Positions 17,000-23,070 of a stretch of 29,657 bases of DNA are shown one piece after another. The notes beneath the pieces were generated by a model that saw nothing but the letters and a program-made list of their open reading frames with translations, was not told the DNA's origin and did no database searches. This DNA comes from a virus. Every line of letters starts with the position of its first letter. Within the stretch, counting starts at the first letter, position 1. A program made the position numbers and the translations under genes. The DNA is taken from positions 1-29,657 of IMG/VR virus record IMGVR_UViG_3300045257_000080; one strand, 5' to 3'.

Positions 17000-17082
17000 G
17001 CCTTCTGCTCCTGCCGCGCCAGGAAGCAGATCAGCGCATAGCCGAGGAACATCAGCCATCCAGTCTTGGCCAGAAAATTCAT
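16996..17082 (-). CDS. 28-residue membrane micro-protein
   Basis: MNFLAKTGWLMFLGYALICF followed by a charged tail (LARQEQKA) encodes a single predicted transmembrane helix. The ATG overlaps the stop of the putative small terminase (TGATG), a GGGGAG ribosome site lies about 10 bases upstream, and its own TGA overlaps the next ATG. The double coupling supports a real gene despite its size. It could be a lysis or membrane-modulating peptide, but this cannot be told from sequence. Confidence 0.5.
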   Translation of the reverse strand: MNFLAKTGWLMFLGYALICFLARQEQKA

Positions 17083-17534
17083 CAGTAATCACTCCCCAAA
17101 TTGATCTGAATATTCAGGCTGTTGGCCACCAGCGCACCGCCACCCACCGCGTCGTCGCCGTTGGTGCGCGGGTCGAACCCGGCCCAGCGCGCGGTCAGCT
17201 CGATCAGCTTGCCCTTGACCGCCGCCGGCACCAGTGCATGGTCCTGATGGATCATCTTCCAGACCTGCTTGAGATTCTCCTCGGCGATCAGCTTGGCCTT
17301 CAGCTTGAAGCTCATCCCCTCCTGGCGCACCAGCTCGCACGCACCGGCCAGTTCCTTCAGGAATGTCGGGTTGCGCCGCAAGGCGTCCCACTCCTCATCG
17401 CAATAGCCGTATTCGACCTGGATTTCGCGCGGGCTGGCCGTCTTCAACGCCAGCTCAATGGGCAGCGTCGGCGGCCAGACGAGACTGGTCGGGTCCTTCT
17501 GGTCCCACATGCCGGGGAGGGTGAGTGCGTTCAT
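17082..17534 (-). CDS. terS: Putative terminase small subunit / DNA-packaging adaptor
   Basis: The 150-residue protein has an N-terminal segment with EIQVEYGYCDEEWDALRRNPTFL, then a helical core FKLKAKLIAEENLKQVWKMIHQDH (about residues 75-100), AVKGKLIELTARWAGFDPRTN (about 105-125) and a polar tail ending INLGSDY. This three-part pattern (helical core, KxxLIExxARxAG, extended tail) is shared with small packaging proteins in many podoviruses. It begins the coupled small-gene run that leads to terL. Being small, acidic and helical fits a DNA-recognition subunit, but the assignment rests on pattern and synteny only. Confidence 0.45.
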   Translation of the reverse strand: MNALTLPGMWDQKDPTSLVWPPTLPIELALKTASPREIQVEYGYCDEEWDALRRNPTFLKELAGACELVRQEGMSFKLKAKLIAEENLKQVWKMIHQDHALVPAAVKGKLIELTARWAGFDPRTNGDDAVGGGALVANSLNIQINLGSDY

Positions 17535-17646
17535 ATGCTTGGGATATCACTCGATGGATATCTCCGCAACAAAAAGCGGGCGCATGTCCTGCTATGAGAC
17601 ACACGCCCGTAGAATTGGGAGAGGATGCCCTGAAAGGGCCCCACCT

Positions 17647-17662
17647 GCGCCCGCGCGGGCGC
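17647..17662 (-). terminator. GC palindrome between the membrane protein and the small terminase
   Basis: GCGCCCGCGCGGGCGC is a perfect 16-base palindrome 7 bases beyond the stop of the 17669-17944 gene in the leftward direction. It would form a 6-bp stem with a 4-base loop. There is no T-run. The rest of the 134-base gap (17535-17668) shows only the upstream leader of the next gene. Confidence 0.4.
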
Positions 17663-17668
17663 GGTCAA

Positions 17669-17944
17669 TCAGGCAGGAGGCTGGTTGGCCGCGATTACTG
17701 CTCCAAGCTGCTCGTTGGCGGCGTTCAGACCCCCGACCACAGAGTTCACCCGCTCGGAAACATCATCCGCCGCCGGCAGGGATTTCAGCGTATCGATCAG
17801 CGTCGAGGCGCTATTCATGGTCGCGGTGAGGCGCGCGGCAGCCGCCTCGAGTGCATCGACCGCGTCGGTGTTGTTGCTCATGGAGAATACCTTCCACAGG
17901 ATGAGACCTTGCAGGACTGCCAGGGCGATCTGGATCACGAGCAT
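17669..17944 (-). CDS. Small membrane-anchored protein, possible holin-like, two candidate starts
   Basis: From ATG 17944 (AGGAG six bases upstream) the product is 91 residues. It has an N-terminal transmembrane helix (LVIQIALAVLQGLILWKVF), then an amphipathic, Ala-rich helical body with two likely coiled segments (DAVDALEAAAARLTATMNSA and ERVNSVVGGLNAANEQLGAV). A second ATG (17881-17883, MSNNTD) has GGAAGG upstream and would give a soluble form without the membrane helix. One membrane helix plus a helical domain resembles small late phage membrane proteins such as spanin or holin partners. No endolysin is present nearby to support lysis. Confidence 0.6.
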   Translation of the reverse strand: MLVIQIALAVLQGLILWKVFSMSNNTDAVDALEAAAARLTATMNSASTLIDTLKSLPAADDVSERVNSVVGGLNAANEQLGAVIAANQPPA

Positions 17945-18036
17945 GGGCATCTCCTGCGGCCGGCACCCACATACGCGCATGCAGCTCCGCGGTACAATGA
18001 ACAATCCGTCATGAAAGGGCGCCGCGACCCCCACCA

Positions 18037-18049
18037 GCGGCGAAGCCGC
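18037..18049 (-). other. Small hairpin between the first two late genes
   Basis: GCGGC-GAA-GCCGC lies in the 127-base gap 17945-18071, downstream of the 115-residue gene in the leftward direction. It has only a weak following T content. It could be a partial terminator or a leader structure for the membrane-protein gene. Confidence 0.35.
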
Positions 18050-18071
18050 CTACGGCGTTTGGAGGGTGGCC

Positions 18072-18419
18072 CTATAGATCGTATTTAGCGATCGTGGCTC
18101 CCTGAGCGTTCATCACCCATAGCGTCGGTCGCGGAAAGTTTCTGAGAGGCCGCGGTACATCCGCAAGCGCCTGTCCGGCCAGGGAGGACTGTTTCTCGTA
18201 TTCAGCAATGTCCATGGGGGTACTATCGATCACCGGACCATAGGTCATGCCCGGCGACAAATCCCCACGGTTGGCCCGAACCACGGCATAACCATCCTCA
18301 TAGGAGTGGGAGACGCTCTCGTAAGGCCCACTGATCTGCTCGATCGGGGTGAAGCCTGCAGCCGTACAATCGGGCGGCGTGGGGGCGGGCTCATAGAAAC
18401 GATATTTGATCGTGAACAT
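18072..18419 (-). CDS. First leftward gene, hypothetical protein
   Basis: The start at MFTIKYRFYEPAPTPP gives 115 residues and follows GAAGGAG. The longer frame to 18506 would begin with Arg-rich sequence and no ribosome site. The product is beta-rich (IKYRFYEP, YESVSHSYEDGYAVV) and ends LWVMNAQGATIAKYDL, a pattern seen in short phage orphan proteins. It is the first gene leftward of the divergent control region and would be the first late or leftward-early protein made. Function not recognised. Confidence 0.6.
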   Translation of the reverse strand: MFTIKYRFYEPAPTPPDCTAAGFTPIEQISGPYESVSHSYEDGYAVVRANRGDLSPGMTYGPVIDSTPMDIAEYEKQSSLAGQALADVPRPLRNFPRPTLWVMNAQGATIAKYDL

Positions 18420-18711
18420 GTCGTCTTCTCCTTCTTCGTCGTCGAGGCGGGATCGCTCCCGACATCCTGGGATCGCTCCTAGGACCGCGCCTGCATGCGC
18501 GCGCACGCGAGGAGTGTCAACACTAAAAGTAATTCTCGTGATGTTATCCAGTTAATAGAGTCGATTTTTCAGCAACCCAAAAATTTTTGGAAATCCTTTG
18601 CGAGGGATGGTGTAAGGGGGTGGGGTACTTGACTGCGAAAATCCCCCTCCGGGGGTCGCCGCCGGGAAAGGATTCTTTATAGGGACCCGCCCGCGCACCG
18701 CTCCTTAACGT
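18420..18711. promoter_or_regulatory. Divergent control region between the two arms
   Basis: About 290 bases without genes separate the leftward and rightward arms. Visible elements are a palindrome CCAAAAATTTTTGG (18577-18590), a CCCCC-TCC-GGGGG hairpin at 18643-18655 which read leftward is followed by ATTTTC, and a TTGACA on the minus strand near 18517 that lacks a matching -10. No convincing leftward sigma-70 promoter is visible. The late arm may therefore depend on another polymerase or activator. Confidence 0.5.
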
Positions 18712-18740
18712 ACGACACGTTGCCTCAGTCATCCTATAAT
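18712..18740 (+). promoter_or_regulatory. Early rightward promoter, sigma-70 type
   Basis: A perfect TATAAT (18735-18740) lies 17 bases after ACGACA (18712-18717, four of six matches to TTGACA). It points toward the first rightward gene, whose ATG is 68 bases downstream of the -10. The predicted transcript would begin near 18747 with an 8-bp hairpin. Confidence 0.6.
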
Positions 18741-18745
18741 GAGCG

Positions 18746-18768
18746 ACAGAGAGAACAACACTCTCTGT
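18746..18768 (+). promoter_or_regulatory. Hairpin at the 5' end of the early transcript
   Basis: ACAGAGAG and CTCTCTGT are perfect complements with a 7-base loop and lie at the predicted transcription start. This could be a protective 5' stem-loop or an operator overlapping +1. It sits just ahead of palindrome copy 1. Confidence 0.55.
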
Positions 18769-18771
18769 AAC

Positions 18772-18788
18772 CGTCGGATTATCCGACA
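18772..18788 (+). repeat. 17-base palindrome, copy 1 (leader of early gene)
   Basis: CGTCGGATTATCCGACA; the first base differs from the consensus TGTCGGATNATCCGACA, losing only the terminal pair. It is followed after 5 bases by AAAGGA (18794-18799) and an ATG at 18808. The upstream flank is TAAC instead of GAAAC. Confidence 0.85.
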
Positions 18789-18807
18789 ACATCAAAGGAC
18801 ATACATC

Positions 18808-19554
18808 ATGACTGTACAAACCAAGATCGAAGCCGCCGCGCCCGTCGCACCCAAGCCCTACTCGTTCAAGGGCGCGAACAAGGCAGTGCGCGACGCTGCG
18901 CTCGCAGGCATCGCATCATGCGCCTATGTGGAAGGCAGGGCACGCGCCGACATGATCGAACAGCTGCGTCTCGCACTAGGCAAGAAGCCGACTGACGCAG
19001 ACATCAACGCCATCCGCACCGAGTACATCGTCGGCCGCACCGCGCAGCGCCTCACGCCCTCTGATCTCCCCAAGGTCGACGCGACCATTGCCGATCGGAT
19101 TACATTCGCTCGTGCGTTGCTGAACAGCTACGCCATGCCGGTCAAGGATGGCGTCAAGGCCCGGCCCCTCCGCAAAGGCCAGCTCGGCCGCCGCACCGTT
19201 GCGCAACAGACTGTCATCCGCAACGCTGAGGCCGCATGGTCGCTCGTCAAGGCTGAACTCGGGTTCGGCGCCGCACAGACGCAGGCTACCAAAAACGCGA
19301 AGCAAACGCGCAAGCCGCGCATGGCTGGCGCATCCAGTGCGGGAACCGGCATCACGCACAGCCAGTTGGTGAGGTCCACCGATGGCGGTCCGATCACAGC
19401 CAAGGACGCGTGCGGATATATTGACAGCATGGCTGCAACGATGCTGGCGTTCAGCAACAAGCACGCAGCCGTGTTGCCGACGCTCTACGGCTTGAGCGTC
19501 AAGCGCTTCCATGCTGCCATCGCTGATGCGGCCAAACAGGTCAAACTCGCATAA
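18808..19554 (+). CDS. Early basic protein, function unknown
   Basis: The ATG at 18808, 8 bases after AAAGGA, gives 248 residues; an upstream in-frame ATG at 18739 overlaps the promoter and is rejected. The N-terminal third is Ala/Lys-rich, residues 30-80 form helices, and about 130-195 is strongly basic (KARPLRKGQLGRR, KNAKQTRKPRMAGA), suggesting nucleic-acid contact. The C-terminal 60 residues are helical (YIDSMAATMLAFSNKHAAVL). It is the first gene from the only perfect-TATAAT promoter and is closed off by a strong terminator, so it is probably highly and immediately expressed. No family recognised. Confidence 0.7.
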   Translation: MTVQTKIEAAAPVAPKPYSFKGANKAVRDAALAGIASCAYVEGRARADMIEQLRLALGKKPTDADINAIRTEYIVGRTAQRLTPSDLPKVDATIADRITFARALLNSYAMPVKDGVKARPLRKGQLGRRTVAQQTVIRNAEAAWSLVKAELGFGAAQTQATKNAKQTRKPRMAGASSAGTGITHSQLVRSTDGGPITAKDACGYIDSMAATMLAFSNKHAAVLPTLYGLSVKRFHAAIADAAKQVKLA

Positions 19555-19582
19555 CCAATAGCGCGCTACCGTGCGTTACCTC

Positions 19583-19619
19583 AACCCCGTTGCTCGATCG
19601 AGCAACGGGGTTTTTCTTT
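19583..19619 (+). terminator. Strong intrinsic terminator of the first early unit
   Basis: A 30-base perfect palindrome (19583-19612), with arms beginning AACCCCGTTGCTCGA, is followed by TTTCTTTG, a classical stem plus T-run. It lies 28 bases after the stop of the first early gene. Its symmetry (GGGGTT...) gives an A-run upstream too, so it could work in both directions. Confidence 0.9.
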
Positions 19620-19700
19620 GTCTCCAGCGCGCAGGCACGCATCAACCAGTTCACACGCTGCTGTGTGATGGTGCGCGCGGCCGGATCGGCGCCGCGAAAC

Positions 19701-19717
19701 TGTCGGATAATCCGACA
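19701..19717 (+). repeat. 17-base palindrome, copy 2 (non-coding region)
   Basis: Exact TGTCGGATAATCCGACA preceded by GCGAAAC, the commonest flank. No AAAGGA or start codon follows; it lies just upstream of the GT-rich repeats. It is therefore not tied to a ribosome site here. Confidence 0.85.
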
Positions 19718-19770
19718 CACAGCAACGTGTGGATTGTGTGGCGACATAGTAGTCGCACATCAACGTGTGC

Positions 19771-19826
19771 GTGTGTGATTTAACCAGCTAACATGTTGGT
19801 GTGTGATTTAACCAGTTCACACGTTG
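19771..19826 (+). repeat. Two 28-bp tandem repeats (iteron-like)
   Basis: Units start at 19771 and 19799 with GTGTGTGATTTAACCAG, then diverge slightly (CTAACATGTTG versus TTCACACGTTG). A related AACCAGTTCACACG block occurs at 19644-19657. The spacing of 28 bases is near but not exactly a whole number of helical turns. Confidence 0.8.
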
Positions 19827-20354
19827 TGGTGTGTTGAAACACACAGCTGCTTGTGTGTGTATGATTTTGAGAGGTTGTGTGCGTTATACGCGTTTGCGTA
19901 CGTGAATTATCTAATCTGCTAGACAGTATCAGAACGTTGGCTAGCAAGTTCGACTAGTGATCATCCCACAGCTCGTGTGTGTGCGTTGGATTATTGAGCA
20001 ATTTCAACGCACTGTGCCTCAGCCCACACGGCTTGGAATTTAGATTTTCAGTCACTTGATGTGCTATCTAGTTTAGTCATAAGAAATATATGATACCTTC
20101 TCAGAGCGCGTTTTTTTATGCGAAAGTGCGAAACAGCGTAATGGGCCTCCCACGCACCTCGCCAAGGAGAGCGAGTTAACAAAAAGCTCAAAATGCGAGA
20201 GATTTGGGCCATATGAGAGACTTATTAGTTTTTCCTACGGATAGTTGGCTATTAATAGAAAACGTCCCAAAAAAGCGCAGAAAACCGTCACTTTCTTCTA
20301 GCTATTCTAGCTAGTCAGCATTACAGTATGGCTAGCAGATAGAGGATCACAAAA

Positions 20355-21134
20355 ATGGCATCCACACCGATTATTTCTCTCCGAGGCGCCAAGGCGCTGC
20401 GAATTTCAGCTGCCCGCGACATCAACGCCAAGCAAATGTCTCGCCTCACCGGCATCTCGCTTCAGCGCCTTACGCTGCTCGAAAGCCTGAACGTCCACAA
20501 AGCCGAGGAGCCTTGGCTGGCCGAAGCGTACGCGATCTGCCGGGCACTTCGCTGTGATCTCATGACCGCGATCGGTGGGACCGTGGACAGGCTGGCCGAC
20601 ATCGACACCGGCTATGATCTTCAGGACCCTATCGATGTGTGGCGCACCGGCGTCCCGCTACCCCTGCGATACGGCATCAGGATGGCCGTGCGTTTCGGCC
20701 TTGACGATCCCTTCGAGCTGTATCGATGCCGCCCACAGCTGGAGAAGCAGATCATGGAGGTCTTCCTGGCGGGCGAGCGCACATCGGGTATATGTCCATG
20801 GTGCATCCAGCCCCTCGTGGGTGCCGCGGGCCATCTCGACACATGCCTGCCGGCGATCCTGTACCAGCCGCGCGATGCGCACATGGTCACTATCGGCACG
20901 GCGCCGAAGCCATGGAAGCCGCATGTGGCGCGGGGAGGGTCGAAGTTCGCGCCCGGGCTGCTGGCTGTGCGGGAGCGCGCAGGCGTCACGCAGGAGGTAT
21001 TCGCCGGGTCGATCGGCATCGCCGGGACCACCTACTACCGGCTGGAGAAGATGCGCGACAGGCTGACGATCACCCTAGCCACGAGGATATCGAGCATCTA
21101 CAAGGTGACGCTTGCGGATTTGTACGGGTCATGA
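20355..21134 (+). CDS. Predicted transcription regulator: two HTH-like segments flanking a CCHC zinc site
   Basis: The 259-residue protein follows AGAGGA. Residues about 20-75 read as an XRE-like helix-turn-helix (ARDINAKQMSRLTGISLQRL, then AICRALRCDLMTAIG). Residues about 145-163 hold CPWC..H..C, a likely structural zinc site. Residues about 203-258 form a second XRE-like domain (RERAGVTQEVFAGSIGIAGTTYYRLE, ending ISSIYKVTLADLYG). Two HTH units in one chain would suit a palindromic or spaced operator. It is a good candidate to bind the dispersed palindrome or the CTAG-type repeats ahead of its own gene. It overlaps the next gene by ATGA. Regulator status is likely; the target is inferred. 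Confidence 0.7.
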   Translation: MASTPIISLRGAKALRISAARDINAKQMSRLTGISLQRLTLLESLNVHKAEEPWLAEAYAICRALRCDLMTAIGGTVDRLADIDTGYDLQDPIDVWRTGVPLPLRYGIRMAVRFGLDDPFELYRCRPQLEKQIMEVFLAGERTSGICPWCIQPLVGAAGHLDTCLPAILYQPRDAHMVTIGTAPKPWKPHVARGGSKFAPGLLAVRERAGVTQEVFAGSIGIAGTTYYRLEKMRDRLTITLATRISSIYKVTLADLYGS

Positions 21135-21349
21135 GTGCGGGCATCGACGAGCTGGAGATTCGGTGCGCGCTGACAAGCGCCGACACGGCGGATTTCCTCC
21201 ACTACACCGAGCGACATGAATCCGATGTGCCCTACGGCATCCACATGCGGCGCAATGGTGATCTAAGGGGCTCCGTCTATTTCACCGACAAGCAGGCGCG
21301 TGAGCTGTTCAACTGGCTCGGCGTGCAGCTGCACAGGCACCGGCCGTGA
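21131..21349 (+). CDS. Small protein with C-terminal ELFNWLGVQLH motif
   Basis: This 72-residue protein is translationally coupled to the regulator (ATGA). It is beta-rich (IEIRCALT-like start, GSVYFTDKQ) and ends ARELFNWLGVQLHRHRP. The same ending (ARALFNWLGVELHKG) occurs in the 21790-22053 product, so the two are paralogues or share a domain. Function unknown; it may be a regulator partner because of the coupling. Confidence 0.65.
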   Translation: MSAGIDELEIRCALTSADTADFLHYTERHESDVPYGIHMRRNGDLRGSVYFTDKQARELFNWLGVQLHRHRP

Positions 21350-21351
21350 CC

Positions 21352-21379
21352 TTGACATAAGCCCTGATCGGCCCAGAAT
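21352..21379 (+). promoter_or_regulatory. Rightward promoter 2 (TTGACATAAG type)
   Basis: TTGACA at 21352-21357, 16-base spacer, CAGAAT at 21374-21379. The -10 lies between GCCC and GGGC, a small inverted repeat. The TTGACATAAG block recurs at 26879 and, with one change, at 24466. A 7-1-7 palindrome (CCACCCA-A-TGGGTGG, 21423-21437) and palindrome copy 3 follow in the leader. Confidence 0.6.
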
Positions 21380-21461
21380 TGGGGCTCATTCAGCAACCTG
21401 CCCACCGCCTCCCACCTGCCGCCCACCCAATGGGTGGAGCGAGCTGAACCTCCCTCGAAAC

Positions 21462-21478
21462 TGTCGGATTATCCGGCA
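21462..21478 (+). repeat. 17-base palindrome, copy 3 (leader of 101-residue gene)
   Basis: TGTCGGATTATCCGGCA; the one departure (GGC for GAC) would keep a G-U pair in RNA. It is preceded by CGAAAC and followed by AAAGGA and an ATG at 21510. Confidence 0.85.
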
Positions 21479-21509
21479 TCTTCACCAACCCGACCAAAGG
21501 ACCCCGACC

Positions 21510-21815
21510 ATGTCCGCCACCAACATCGACAACGTCGTCAACTTCCACCCCATGACACCGGCCCGGCGCGAGGGTGCCTATCACCCGGCCCTGACCGCCG
21601 CCGACATCAGCCGCATGAGCCCGCATGAGCTGGTCTATTTCACCGACGCACCGGCCGCCCATGTCTGTGCCTATCTCGACTTCAGGCGCGAGCAGATGCT
21701 CGACGCACGGCGCCGCGATGCGCTGGCCCATCTCGTCAAGCGCGAGGCCGACAGGCGCCGCAACACGCTGGTGGCGGAAGCTAGGGCGCATGGGTGGGAC
21801 GCGGGCCGTGGGTAG
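21510..21815 (+). CDS. Hypothetical protein, helical, basic
   Basis: The 101-residue product starts at MSATNIDNVVNFHPMTPARR after AAAGGACCCCGACC; the longer upstream frame is non-coding leader. The C-terminal two thirds are helical and charged (SRMSPHELVYFTDAPAAHVCAYLDFRREQML, then Arg-rich). No motif recognised. First gene of the unit driven by promoter 2; its end overlaps the next start by 26 bases. Confidence 0.65.
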   Translation: MSATNIDNVVNFHPMTPARREGAYHPALTAADISRMSPHELVYFTDAPAAHVCAYLDFRREQMLDARRRDALAHLVKREADRRRNTLVAEARAHGWDAGRG

Positions 21816-22053
21816 GAGCCGTCTGCAGAACCTCCAAGGCCATGAGATCGTGCGCATCCCTTGTGTGCTTGCGCCCACCACCGACAGCCTCGACCTGTTC
21901 CGACGCGATGGCGGTGGCGGTGGCGGTGGGCTTCTCGTGATCTCTGCGCGGCAGGAGGAAAACGAGCTTCGAAACACATTCCTCGACGCCGAGGGTGCCC
22001 GCGCGCTGTTCAACTGGCTCGGTGTCGAGCTTCACAAAGGGGGTCTCAAATGA
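21790..22053 (+). CDS. Small protein with ALFNWLGVELH motif (paralogue)
   Basis: The ATG at 21790 gives 87 residues; a GTG at 21808 is an alternative. A Gly run (RRDGGGGGGGLL, about 40-50) splits an N-terminal strand-rich part from the C-terminal part ARALFNWLGVELHKGGLK shared with the 21131-21349 product. The stop overlaps the next ATG (ATGA). The Gly run is encoded by a ggcggt repeat that could slip. Confidence 0.6.
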   Translation: MGGTRAVGRSRLQNLQGHEIVRIPCVLAPTTDSLDLFRRDGGGGGGGLLVISARQEENELRNTFLDAEGARALFNWLGVELHKGGLK

Positions 22054-22151
22054 CCACATCTCAGATCATCATGACACTCGTGGTCTACGCGATCGCCACC
22101 ACCGGGCTTGCCGGCTACGCGCTGGGCAAGCTGAGCGGCAGGAGGAACTGA
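22050..22151 (+). CDS. 33-residue membrane micro-protein
   Basis: MTTSQIIMTLVVYAIATTGL and a short basic tail (LSGRRN) form one transmembrane helix. AAAGGGGG lies at a good distance and the ATG overlaps the previous stop (ATGA). The following palindrome copy 4 starts 4 bases after its stop. Function unknown; one of three tiny membrane proteins in the window. Confidence 0.6.
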   Translation: MTTSQIIMTLVVYAIATTGLAGYALGKLSGRRN

Positions 22152-22154
22152 AGC

Positions 22155-22171
22155 TGTCGGATAATCCGACA
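22155..22171 (+). repeat. 17-base palindrome, copy 4 (ahead of tRNA-like element)
   Basis: Exact TGTCGGATAATCCGACA preceded by GAAGC. It lies 23 bases ahead of the tRNA-like element, about 130 bases ahead of the next ATG, and has no ribosome site directly after it. Confidence 0.85.
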
Positions 22172-22194
22172 CAGTAGTTTCGACACGCACTCAT

Positions 22195-22267
22195 GGGCCG
22201 CGCAGGTCGCCGCGACGGGACTTAAAACCACAGCGCGCGCCGGGTTCGACCCCCGGGCGGTCCACCA
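22195..22267 (+). tRNA. tRNA-like element, 73 bases with encoded CCA, degenerate anticodon arm
   Basis: GGGCCGC at 22195 pairs with GCGGTCC (seven pairs including one G-U), followed by A and an encoded CCA ending at 22267. A proper T arm is present: CCGGG-TTCGACC-CCCGG (22240-22256). The D region folds as GTCG-CCG-CGAC with an abnormally small loop. CTTAAAA could be an anticodon loop (UAA, Leu), but the stem does not pair (two of five). It may be a decayed tRNA, a tRNA mimic, or a captured tRNA 3' end. It is the only RNA gene candidate seen. Confidence 0.4.
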
Positions 22268-22301
22268 ATTCCATTATCTAAATTCGATAAAGGATTTTGT
22301 T

Positions 22302-22634
22302 ATGCGCACTCACAAAACTATCAGCGTCGAAGGGTCGCACGGCACCCTCATCGTCCACGCCGCGACAGGTGCGATCCTCGAACGCACCACAACGTGTGGC
22401 TGTGAGGACTGCGTCCCCGAGGCGAGCTATGCCTCGATCCTGTTCTTCGATCCGCTCGGGTGGGATGCGATCGCGCTGAACCACGGCGCGACCGACATCC
22501 TCTTTACCTCCTTCTGGGACTGCGCCGGCTATGCCAGGGCGATGAGCACGGCCAGCGTGTGGGGGCCGCGCGACAGCGCACCATGGGTCTATGCTGACGA
22601 GGTGTATCTGCTGGAGGACCTGCGCCATGGGTGA
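22302..22634 (+). CDS. Hypothetical protein with CGCEDC motif
   Basis: The 110-residue product starts after AAAGGATTTTGTT. The N-terminal half is beta-like, with a Cys cluster CGCEDC at residues about 32-37 that may bind metal. The second half has aromatic residues (FFDPLGW, FTSFWDCAGY). Overlaps the next gene by 8 bases. No family recognised. Confidence 0.6.
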   Translation: MRTHKTISVEGSHGTLIVHAATGAILERTTTCGCEDCVPEASYASILFFDPLGWDAIALNHGATDILFTSFWDCAGYARAMSTASVWGPRDSAPWVYADEVYLLEDLRHG

Positions 22635-23070
22635 GTGGATAGACGCGTCGATCAGGGTCGGTGGGCGGATCAGGCGGCCCGATGCCGAGGAACTGGTCGA
22701 TCAGCTCGAATGCTGGAACCTGACACCTGGTGGCGATGGCGACCCGATCAAACTTTTTCACCTGACGCAACCGCTCGCGGTATTCCGTGGGCTGGTTAAT
22801 TACGGCAACCTCGACGAGCTGACCGACTGGTGCGACCAGCACGGTCTGGACTGGGAGCACTGGTGCGACAGTGGTCCGGAATGGTCACCCCTGATCAGGC
22901 GCCGGGTCGCGGGTGAGTACGACGAACTGATCTGCGACGTCGAGAACGAGCCGATGATCTCGATCAAGGAGCTGATCAAGCTCGACGCGCTCGCCACCGG
23001 GTGGGCCGAGCTTCATGCCAGGATCAGGGCGTGGGCTGTGCCTGTGCCGCCGCTGGAGATCGTGCCATGA
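22627..23070 (+). CDS. Hypothetical acidic protein, Trp-rich
   Basis: The start at MGEWIDASIRVGGRIR gives 147 residues. It is acidic with many Trp/Cys residues (LECWNLTPG, LTDWCDQHGLDWEHWCDSGPEW at about 75-97), followed by a helical C-terminus ending PLEIVP. Its start overlaps the preceding gene and its stop overlaps the next ATG (ATGA). Function not recognised. Confidence 0.6.
   Translation: MGEWIDASIRVGGRIRRPDAEELVDQLECWNLTPGGDGDPIKLFHLTQPLAVFRGLVNYGNLDELTDWCDQHGLDWEHWCDSGPEWSPLIRRRVAGEYDELICDVENEPMISIKELIKLDALATGWAELHARIRAWAVPVPPLEIVP

Larger units (their letters stand above)
19620..20354. other. AT-rich non-coding region with GT-rich repeats; candidate replication origin/control region
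   Basis: Over 730 bases contain no convincing gene in a densely packed genome. GC falls to about 30% at 20041-20100 by hand count. The left part is GTGTGTG-rich and holds 28-bp tandem repeats, a third partial copy at 19641-19668 and palindrome copy 2. The right part holds A/T tracts, and GCTAG(A/T)CAG(T/C)AT repeats at 19918-19929 and 20310-20321. The organisation (iterons next to an AT-rich tract, then a DNA-binding protein gene) resembles plasmid and phage origins. Function is inferred. Confidence 0.5.

Noticed and set aside
19571-19783. Short ORFs crossing the terminator and repeat region
   Set aside because: They read through the strong terminator hairpin and GT repeats and have no ribosome sites.
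20213-20314. 33-codon ORF in the AT-rich region (MRDLLVFPTDSWLL...)
   Set aside because: No proper ribosome site and no coupling; AT-rich sequence gives such ORFs by chance.
22240-22267. tRNA 3' end as a phage attachment site
   Set aside because: No integrase was seen in the window, and the 5' half forms a matching acceptor strand, so an attachment core is possible but unsupported.
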